Origin: Bacteroidales bacterium
Lineage (GTDB): Bacteria > Bacteroidota > Bacteroidia > Bacteroidales > VadinHA17
Assembly: GCA_003162595.1 (NCBI GenBank)
Contig: PMNJ01000203.1
Location: 8,168-17,783, forward strand
DNA: 9,616 bases
Reading direction: 5' to 3'
In this document: positions 5,602 to 9,616 of the stretch, in pieces
Layout: every line of letters begins with the position of its first letter
How positions within the stretch are numbered: the first letter of the stretch is position 1
Notes under the pieces: model-generated
Told to the model about the DNA's origin: nothing
The model's input: only the letters and a program-made list of their open reading frames with translations
Database searches by the model: none
Position numbers and translations under genes: made by a program

Positions 5602-6444
5602 TTACATTTTAGTTTTCAGATAATTGATGAATGCAGAACAGGTAATTAACATAAATTTTGCATCTTCCATTGTGACCTCTATGTCATCTTCTAATAGAGA
5701 GTGTCTAATACCTCCTGAATCACTTGTATACCCATACAAAGCTGAAAATGCATTTTTTAATGCAGGATGAATTTTATATTTTGATTCAATAACTTTAAGT
5801 GCTTTCCCTAATGTAGCACTTTTATCATTGGTGAGAACTGCGCAAAGGGATTCTACGGCTGAGATTGACTCTTTTATTGAGTTTCTATAATCTGGATTTT
5901 CTCTATTCGATAAATATTCTAGTGCTGTACTTAAATGAATTTCTACCGGTTTTAATCCTTTTGATGAATCCAAGGCTTGCTGGATTTCTTCAATTTCTTC
6001 GTTGGCAGTAATTTGGATAATTTTATTATCAATTATCCGATATCCAGCTGATTCCATTTCCAAAGTGTGATTACATTTTTCAAAAAAACCCATCCCAAAT
6101 ACTTGATAATCTAGGGTCGAAATATATTCAATTAGGTCATATTTCTCGTACCATTGGGCTTTAAAAAACCAATCTTTGAGTATGGCAAGGACTCCATTTA
6201 TGAAAACAGTACCTATTCTATCAGTAGGAATTTCATCTAATCGATATTCAAAAAAATCTTTCCAAATTTCTTTGCAAGCGTATGCTTTCCTATCTAGAGT
6301 TGTTGATTTGGTTGTTCTGGTAATATTGCCAAAAAAATCGGATAGGATATTATTCCATAATCTATTTGCTAAAGATTGATCAATTGATTCAATCTGAATT
6401 AATTCTCTGACTGCTGTTTTTCCAATCCTTTGTGAAAATTTCAT
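5602..6444 (-). CDS. AbiJ-like abortive infection protein
   Basis: The product has 280 residues. The N-terminus MKFSQRIGKTAVRELIQIES and the following residues SLANRLWNNI, AYACKEIWKDFFEYRLDEIP and DWFFKAQWYEKYDLIEYI match the AbiJ N-terminal domain type 4 (about 1-145). The C-terminal part (about 165-280) is helical and matches the common AbiJ C-terminal region: NPDYRNSIKESISAVESLC (183-201), ATLGKALKVIE (210-220), IHPALKNAFSALYGYTSDSG (225-244), GIRHSLLED (245-253) and DAKFMLITCSAFINYL (261-276). AbiJ was first described as a phage abortive-infection gene in Lactococcus; C-terminal domains of this kind are often grouped with HEPN ribonucleases. The spaced R-x4-6-H motif is not clear here; R247-H248 are adjacent. 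It is cargo of the array and both domains appear intact. Confidence 0.82.
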   Translation of the reverse strand: MKFSQRIGKTAVRELIQIESIDQSLANRLWNNILSDFFGNITRTTKSTTLDRKAYACKEIWKDFFEYRLDEIPTDRIGTVFINGVLAILKDWFFKAQWYEKYDLIEYISTLDYQVFGMGFFEKCNHTLEMESAGYRIIDNKIIQITANEEIEEIQQALDSSKGLKPVEIHLSTALEYLSNRENPDYRNSIKESISAVESLCAVLTNDKSATLGKALKVIESKYKIHPALKNAFSALYGYTSDSGGIRHSLLEDDIEVTMEDAKFMLITCSAFINYLKTKM

Positions 6445-6553
6445 AAATAAAGTGAATTTATAATGTTACTTGATTCAGTTGCAAACAAAAGACATTTATA
6501 GTCAATTTTAATTGTGGGTTTTTATTATTTCATTTATGTTTTGAAAAAAGGGA

Positions 6554-6698
6554 TATTGACTTTGTCTCGGCAGCAGGAACAGTCCAGGTAGCACAGAACT
6601 TAATAAGTGAGTTAAATTCTTCTCTCATAGACTTTTGAATGCGAAGATAAAATAGTCCGGGTTGCAAAAGGCAATTAATTAAACCGACCGAGTTATGT
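6554..6698 (-). other. attC-like site lacking one arm
   Basis: This 145-bp stretch is homologous to 5366-5507 of the oversized site. Both start TATTGACTTTGTCTC, both contain TAATAAGTG or AAATAAGTG and ATAGACTTT, and both end GGCAATTA, CCG and GTTA. The homology stops abruptly at 6554, and no left core (RYYYAAC type) is visible before the AbiJ-like gene. The AbiJ-like cassette is therefore joined to a broken site and may not be excisable alone. Confidence 0.6.
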
Positions 6699-6708
6699 GC
6701 TGTAATAT

Positions 6709-6861
6709 TTATTTTCTTTTGGGACCAGTCCCATTAGTACTTCTTGTCTCTTTAACGGTACTGGAAGGATGTTTGACAGCATATTTTTTTGTTGTAAACC
6801 TACCAGTTTTAGCACTCCTATAAATTGTCTTTCTAGTTTTGGAAGGGGTATTTTTTGCCAT
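6709..6861 (-). CDS. small basic protein of 50 residues
   Basis: ATG at 6861 to TAA at 6709-6711 gives 50 residues containing TIYRSAKTGRFTTKKYAVKH and PSSTVKET. This YRSAKTGxF(V/T)TKxYAxKHPxxTVxET pattern is a recurring small-protein family in Bacteroidota and other bacteria, sometimes mislabelled as a multidrug transporter. It has no membrane segment and is strongly basic, so nucleic-acid binding is conceivable. It lies 8 nt after the membrane protein gene and within the same cassette, and the two are probably co-transcribed. Its stop is 11 nt from the attC-like core. The function is unknown; recognition of the pattern is confident. Confidence 0.78.
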   Translation of the reverse strand: MAKNTPSKTRKTIYRSAKTGRFTTKKYAVKHPSSTVKETRSTNGTGPKRK

Positions 6862-6869
6862 AGCTTGGT

Positions 6870-7265
6870 TTAATTAAACATTTTGTTGAAAAGAAAAATA
6901 AAAACAAGGACATACCCAACAACCAAGGATATAACCTTTAACCAAAAACAAAGCCAAGTCGGTTTATTTATTAAAGTAGAGGCTTGCAAAAAAGGATCTG
7001 ACGTAATTTTGTTTTTCTTCTCATTAGTTCTGAAGAAAATATACCATGCAATAGTTTTATAAATGTATTGAGATAAATCTAAAAATAAAGTTGATATAAA
7101 GAATAACAGTGGAGTTATTAGCTCAGGACATATTATTTTATCGGTTGGCTCAGTCTGACGAAATATCCAAATAATTGCGATTCCAGCTAAAGCCATCTGT
7201 CTGGTAATGTCACTGACTTGTGCAGAAGCGTCTTCATAGACACTTTTATATTCACTAAGTTTCAT
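6870..7265 (-). CDS. small membrane protein, three predicted helices
   Basis: The product has 131 residues and no signal peptide. After a soluble start of about 20 residues (MKLSEYKSVYEDASAQVSDI) come three hydrophobic segments at about 22-37 (RQMALAGIAIIWIFRQ), 50-79 (broken by DLSQYIYKT) and 107-127 (ISLVVGYVLVFIFLF). A cytoplasmic or periplasmic loop at 80-105 is rich in Lys and Asn. I do not recognise the family. It is the upstream gene of a two-gene cassette, followed after 8 nt by the 50-residue basic protein. Small multi-helix membrane proteins beside a soluble partner occur in abortive-infection, toxin-antitoxin and immunity modules, but nothing in the sequence proves such a role. Confidence 0.7.
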   Translation of the reverse strand: MKLSEYKSVYEDASAQVSDITRQMALAGIAIIWIFRQTEPTDKIICPELITPLLFFISTLFLDLSQYIYKTIAWYIFFRTNEKKNKITSDPFLQASTLINKPTWLCFWLKVISLVVGYVLVFIFLFNKMFN

Positions 7266-7448
7266 TGCTTTATTTTTTGACCTGCTCCGTTTGTCGGTTG
7301 TTCCTATCTTTTGTTGAGGTTGATTTAGGTATCTTTTGGACGATGGATGTGAAATAATAACTACAAGTTACACCTAATTTTCAAATAATAAAAGTCACTT
7401 TTGACATTATTTTGTTTATACTTAGAGGCTTCTGTTGTGAATTATAGC

Positions 7449-7516
7449 ACATAACTCGTTTATTGCGTTTTGAAACCGGAATTTTAAAATCAACCGTTCA
7501 TCAGACGTAGTTATGT
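7449..7516 (-). other. short attC-like site, 68 bp
   Basis: Cores ACATAAC (7449-7455) and GTTATGT (7510-7516) are perfect complements on the outside. Inside are an imperfect AACCGG / CCGTT pairing and a central TTTTAAAA palindrome. It differs in sequence from the longer sites but keeps the attC layout, and it marks the right end of cassette 5. The stretch 7517-7803 beyond it holds no gene that I can see, only AT-rich sequence with a CCCCGG / CCGGG pair near 7725-7752. Confidence 0.55.
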
Positions 7517-7803
7517 TTGTTACTCCTATCTGACAAACGCTTTTCTAAGGATAATTAGGTTGATCTTCTTACAGCTCCGCCCCATCAGTCACATATGCAC
7601 TTCGCCAACAATCCGCTCAATATTCAACAAAAAATGCTAATGCCTGACTCTTCACAATCGATATGAAAGTTAAACAAAAAATGAGAATGGAGATATAGAA
7701 TTGAATGAATTTTAGCATAAGGGCCCCGGCGGAATATCATATACCAACCGGGACGAAATTTTTATTCTTAATCAAGAATCTGAATCGTTGATAGATTAAG
7801 CTA

Positions 7804-7908
7804 CTATGCACTAGGTGTTTGGTCATAGCGATGATCGTTGTCATCTGAATTACTGATGATTAGGTACAGGATCCAAATCAGGAAACATATTATTAAGAAG
7901 GTTTTCAT
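7804..7908 (-). CDS. 34-residue hydrophobic peptide ORF
   Basis: ATG at 7908 to TAG at 7804-7806 gives MKTFLIICFLIWILYLIISN followed by SDDNDHRYDQTPSA. The first 19 residues form a single membrane helix with one positive charge at the front, and the tail is polar and acidic. The size and layout match type I toxin peptides and also other small membrane regulators. A small hairpin, ATTCTT (7764-7769) with AAGAAT (7774-7779), lies just downstream. No ribosome binding site is clear. A chance ORF of this length is possible, so the call depends mainly on the clean signal-anchor layout. Confidence 0.35.
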   Translation of the reverse strand: MKTFLIICFLIWILYLIISNSDDNDHRYDQTPSA

Positions 7909-7974
7909 GCAGTTAAATTTTTAAGTGAATTAATAGTGAAAATATCAGATCGATGATCAGACCGGGAGTTTTAA

Positions 7975-8004
7975 ATAAAAAAATCTCATGAAATAGTCAT
8001 GAGA
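7975..8004 (-). terminator. strong minus-strand intrinsic terminator
   Basis: TCTCATGA (7984-7991) and TCATGAGA (7997-8004) form an 8-bp perfect stem with a 5-nt loop. On the minus strand the stem is followed by TTTTTTTATTTA. It would end a transcript coming from the structured segment at 8005-8360. Confidence 0.8.
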
Positions 8005-8360
8005 ATTCTAGCGCGAGCCGGATTTGCGAGATCCATCCAGCATCCGCCAATGCAAGCGATCGTAACCGAGCGACTAAGTCAAGGTTTATGAAGTAACCGA
8101 GAGGCCCCGACCTTGACTTGTTGCGAGGTTTTACATTCCGTAAAGATCGAGTTTGGCGAATGATGATGGATGGCGCAGGCTCGCATAACCCAAGTGAGGT
8201 TGCGATGGCCCGGAATACCTTGGATTGAATTGACTCTTCATGACGGGCAAAAGGAGCAACCGAACACCTATCTCCCTGGTTAATCGATAATCTCAGGTAT
8301 GGTGTATAAAAACCATCTACCCAGGGATTAGCCCAAGTAGATGGATGTAGCACGGTTAGT
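7984..8360 (-). ncRNA. candidate structured RNA with nested stems
   Basis: A foldback spans 8013-8184 with nested pairs: GCGAGCC (8013-8019) with GGCTCGC (8178-8184); CCATCC (8033-8038) with GGATGG (8168-8173); CGCCA (8045-8049) with TGGCG (8154-8158); CGATC (8057-8061) with GATCG (8145-8149); and AAGTCAAGGT (8076-8085) with ACCTTGACTT (8110-8119). Nearer the 5' end of a minus transcript, CCATCTAC (8313-8320) pairs with GTAGATGG (8337-8344), while CCCTGG (8274-8279) can pair with CCAGGG (8321-8326) in the loop, which would be a pseudoknot. The segment is visibly richer in GC than its surroundings and ends in the terminator at 7975-8004. The 5' end is not defined. It could also be a multi-copy palindromic DNA element or remnant; the RNA class is not recognised. 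Confidence 0.5.
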
Positions 8361-8385
8361 TTTCAGTGGTTCTTGAGATTTTATA

Positions 8386-8438
8386 GTTGAGTTGAACCAT
8401 CTCAAAATAGCCGAAAACAAAATACAGCATGACTCAAC
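8386..8438. repeat. inverted repeat GTTGAGT / ACTCAAC
   Basis: GTTGAGT (8386-8392) and ACTCAAC (8432-8438) face each other across 39 bp, between the upstream terminator at 8442-8481 and the candidate RNA. This is where a minus-strand promoter for the RNA would lie. Two TATTTTG words (minus strand) fall inside and are one base short of the Bacteroidota -7 consensus TAnnTTTG. An operator or promoter role is only a suggestion. Confidence 0.3.
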
Positions 8439-8441
8439 AAC

Positions 8442-8481
8442 TTAAAAAAGCCACCCACTTCACATAAAGGAAATGGATGGC
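8442..8481 (-). terminator. minus-strand intrinsic terminator
   Basis: GCCACCCA (8450-8457) pairs with TGGATGGC (8474-8481), with one G-T wobble and a 16-nt loop. On the minus strand the stem is followed by TTTTTTAAG. It would end transcripts coming from the DUF6876 gene or from the hairpin-rich stretch downstream of it. Confidence 0.65.
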
Positions 8482-8763
8482 GGAATCCTGGCGTTCGATT
8501 TTTTGGGACCTATTAACCAGGAATTAAGGATAAACTTGTCTGATTTTAATCCTTGGGATATCATTCAAATCCAAGATCGTTCTCAGCAATATCAACGTAA
8601 GATCTGTGCCCTTCAAAGCAACGAGTGATAACTTATATCCATTCGATCTTAAACTGGCTCCAGTGGATCGCTATAGGGCTTTATTCATGCCCTGAAATTA
8701 GCCGGTTATGCAGCACATAAAACCCTTACAAACTTCTTCGCCTTTTCTTCGCTTTCTTTGCCT
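8482..8763 (-). other. hairpin-rich non-coding stretch
   Basis: No convincing gene is present. Small inverted repeats follow one another: AAGGAT (8526-8531) with ATCCTT (8549-8554), competing with CTTGG (8552-8556) and CCAAG (8571-8575); CGATC and CTGG (8644-8657) with CCAG and GATCG (8660-8670); AGGGC (8675-8679) with GCCCT (8689-8693); GGTTATG (8704-8710) with CATAAAACC (8715-8723). Placed between the DUF6876 stop and a terminator, this may be a long structured 3' untranslated region or a second non-coding RNA. Confidence 0.35.
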
Positions 8764-9135
8764 TTAGTTCTCACTTGGTAAAAGCGCGATGCCGCATATG
8801 ACATAAAGTTTTATGTAGTCAAGTGGGAAATCAGAGAACTCAATTATCTGACTGATAATAGGCTTGTTACCTGAATGCTCCCTACAAGTTAATAGCCAGG
8901 ACAAATCTTTCTTGCTCTGGCGTAGTTCCCACAACTGAAAATTTACATGCCGGAGGATCTTTTCACATTGATAACTTAGGATGGCATCGAACAACCAGTG
9001 AGCATTACAGTGAGTTCTTATAAAATCGCATCCGTCTGTTAGGAGAATAGGAGACTTTCCAGGAAAAAGGTGCTTGTGATAAAATTCTGTGCCTGTGAAC
9101 TGTCTCAGGGCTCTTTTTATCTCATATGTATTCAT
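8764..9135 (-). CDS. DUF6876 family protein
   Basis: The product has 123 residues, the usual size for the family. It shows the family pattern: L-R-Q-F-T-G-T-E-x-Y (10-19), a turn then LLTDGCDFIRTHCNAHWLFD (31-50), FQLWELR (66-72), LLTC (81-84), then FSDFPLDYIKLYVICGIALL (100-119) and PSEN at the end. The TDG, HWLFD, FPLD and LLPSE signatures are the parts I recognise. DUF6876 proteins are small cytoplasmic proteins of unknown function found mainly on plasmids, integrative conjugative elements and prophages. Its presence suggests that this end of the window is also horizontally acquired. Only 27 nt separate its ATG from the upstream terminator, so the promoter is either very close or inside the terminator region. 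Confidence 0.85.
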   Translation of the reverse strand: MNTYEIKRALRQFTGTEFYHKHLFPGKSPILLTDGCDFIRTHCNAHWLFDAILSYQCEKILRHVNFQLWELRQSKKDLSWLLTCREHSGNKPIISQIIEFSDFPLDYIKLYVICGIALLPSEN

Positions 9136-9154
9136 AATTTTAGCTATTAATTTA

Positions 9155-9191
9155 AGAAAAAGGCTGCCAGGTACATCAAAATACCTTGCAG
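9155..9191 (-). terminator. minus-strand intrinsic terminator
   Basis: CTGC and AGGTA (9164-9173) pair with TACCT and GCAG (9182-9191), with one C-T mismatch and an 8-nt loop. On the minus strand the stem is followed by CCTTTTTCTT. It separates the 108-residue gene from DUF6876 and suggests they are transcribed separately or with attenuation. Confidence 0.78.
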
Positions 9192-9215
9192 TCCATGAAT
9201 CTTGAATCTGATAAT

Positions 9216-9542
9216 TTAACCTATAACAGTTTCAGCTTTCTCCTTTTCCGGAAAGTATTGAAACTTTTCTGAGATCTTTACCTTCTTCCCTGTAGGAAGT
9301 TTCACCTCGAACGGAGTGCATGCAACTTTTTCAATTGAACCTGGAAGAGTTTGCCCGATAAGAGATTTAGCTAAATCGTCATCCAACGCACACGCTATAG
9401 TGGTTTTTCTAGCGCTGACATAAGAACGCGATGTTGCTTTTGACTGAAGTACGACTGCATTGCCTTGAATGACCAAGACCGTATAAGGTGTATTTGTCTT
9501 CAAGTTCGTTTTTCTTAAAATACCTACAATTTTCACGCACAT
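9216..9542 (-). CDS. hypothetical protein, 108 residues
   Basis: The ATG is at 9542. The predicted protein is rich in beta strands: KIVGILRKT (4-12), YTVLVIQGNAVVLQSKATSR (20-39), TTIACALDDDLAKSLIGQTL (47-66) and FEVKLPTGKKVKI (78-90), ending in an acidic and basic tail (EKEKAETVIG). It has no signal peptide or membrane segment. The pattern of short strands with a DDDLAKSLIG helix could be a small barrel or OB-like fold, but I cannot assign a family. It has its own terminator and lies upstream of the DUF6876 gene, so it is probably accessory cargo. Codon use and composition give no sign of disruption. Confidence 0.6.
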   Translation of the reverse strand: MCVKIVGILRKTNLKTNTPYTVLVIQGNAVVLQSKATSRSYVSARKTTIACALDDDLAKSLIGQTLPGSIEKVACTPFEVKLPTGKKVKISEKFQYFPEKEKAETVIG

Positions 9543-9571
9543 TTTACATTAGTTTAAATTAGACAATGAAT

Positions 9572-9612
9572 TTATTACTCTGCAGCACATTGGACTGCAG
9601 TTTTAGTAATAA
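9572..9612. repeat. imperfect palindrome with two CTGCAG sites
   Basis: TTATTAC (9572-9578) pairs with GTAATAA (9606-9612), and inside it CTGCAG (9580-9585) is repeated at 9595-9600 around a 9-nt loop. It lies 30 bp upstream of the 108-residue gene, where an operator or the terminator of a preceding gene could be. The right flank is cut by the window end. Confidence 0.4.
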
Positions 9613-9616
9613 TTGG

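Larger units (their letters stand above)
6692..7455 (-). mobile_element. cassette 5, two-gene unit
   Basis: The unit is bounded by a 10-bp perfect inverted repeat, GTTATGTGCT at 6692-6701 and AGCACATAAC at 7446-7455, extending to 14 of 15 with one mismatch. It holds two genes in array orientation, 8 nt apart: a membrane protein and a 50-residue basic protein. Two-gene cassettes are uncommon in integrons. The 180-bp leader between the right boundary and the first gene (7266-7445) shows no clear promoter. Confidence 0.7.

Noticed and set aside
6176..6379. 67-residue plus-strand ORF
   Set aside because: It lies wholly inside the AbiJ-like gene on the other strand and shows no family pattern.
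7370..7379. ACACCTAA word as partner of the GTTAGGTGT core at 5501
   Set aside because: It would close the AbiJ-like cassette as an outer boundary, but it lies inside the leader of the next cassette, lacks the final AAC and has no adjoining attC arm. Chance similarity is more likely.
2294..7520. CRISPR array
   Set aside because: The repeated units are long, palindromic, few and separated by full genes, not short direct repeats with uniform spacers.
7984..8344. Group II intron, tmRNA or RNase P RNA
   Set aside because: The domain V, tRNA-like end and conserved P4 signatures of these RNAs are not visible, so the segment is left unclassified.
7997..8353. 118-residue minus-strand ORF with GTG start
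   Set aside because: It runs straight through the nested inverted repeats and ends inside the intrinsic terminator. Its composition (many Arg, Leu, Ser) is unlike the neighbouring proteins and no family is recognised. The structured RNA or palindromic element explains the sequence better.
8535..8677. Open minus-strand stretch reading NGYKLSLVALKGTDLTLILL
   Set aside because: It looks protein-like, but an ATG upstream is followed by an in-frame TAG after five codons and no other start is present. It may be a relic, but this cannot be supported.

Overview
The window looks like an accessory region of a Bacteroidota chromosome, probably Bacteroidales or a near relative. The reasons are: AT-rich intergenic DNA with almost no Shine-Dalgarno sequences; an ECF sigma / anti-sigma / DUF4252 operon; an outer-membrane beta-barrel protein and a META-type lipoprotein; a DUF6876 protein; and a 50-residue basic protein of a type common in this phylum. 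Every credible gene is on the minus strand, so the text below reads from high to low coordinates where transcription matters.

Layout. (1) 1-1778: a compact operon of a DUF4252 protein, an ECF sigma factor, a membrane-anchored putative anti-sigma factor that overlaps the sigma gene by 44 nt, and a second DUF4252 protein cut off by the window edge. (2) 1779-2480: a dispersed hairpin repeat, a two-way terminator, a 56-residue ORF and the left end of the cassette region. (3) 2467 to about 7516: an integron-like gene cassette array with no integrase in view. Its cargo is a beta-barrel protein, a META lipoprotein, a DUF4062 protein, an AbiJ-like abortive-infection protein, and a two-gene unit (three-helix membrane protein plus 50-residue basic protein). 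Each unit ends in a long palindromic attC-like site. One site holds a 108-bp MITE-like insertion with a 4-bp target duplication, one has collapsed to 20 bp, one is oversized (355 bp) and one has lost an arm. (4) 7520-8763: mostly non-coding. It holds a 34-residue hydrophobic ORF, a strongly structured segment ending in a textbook intrinsic terminator (candidate structured RNA), and a further hairpin-rich stretch with its own terminator. (5) 8764-9616: a DUF6876 protein and an unrecognised 108-residue protein separated by an intrinsic terminator, both plausible mobile-element cargo.

The strongest result is the architecture of the array. Three cassettes are each bounded by their own 9-10 bp inverted repeat (GTTATGCGTA, GTTAGCTGC and GTTATGTGCT types), while the DNA between cassettes is a shared palindromic family. 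That is what integron cassettes predict: each carries the two halves of its own attC core. The match runs further into the cassettes than the usual 7-bp core. Two of the cargo genes (DUF4062, AbiJ-like) belong to families linked to anti-phage defence, so the array may be a store of defence genes, but that function is inferred. No database search or folding program was run; family calls rest on recognised sequence patterns.
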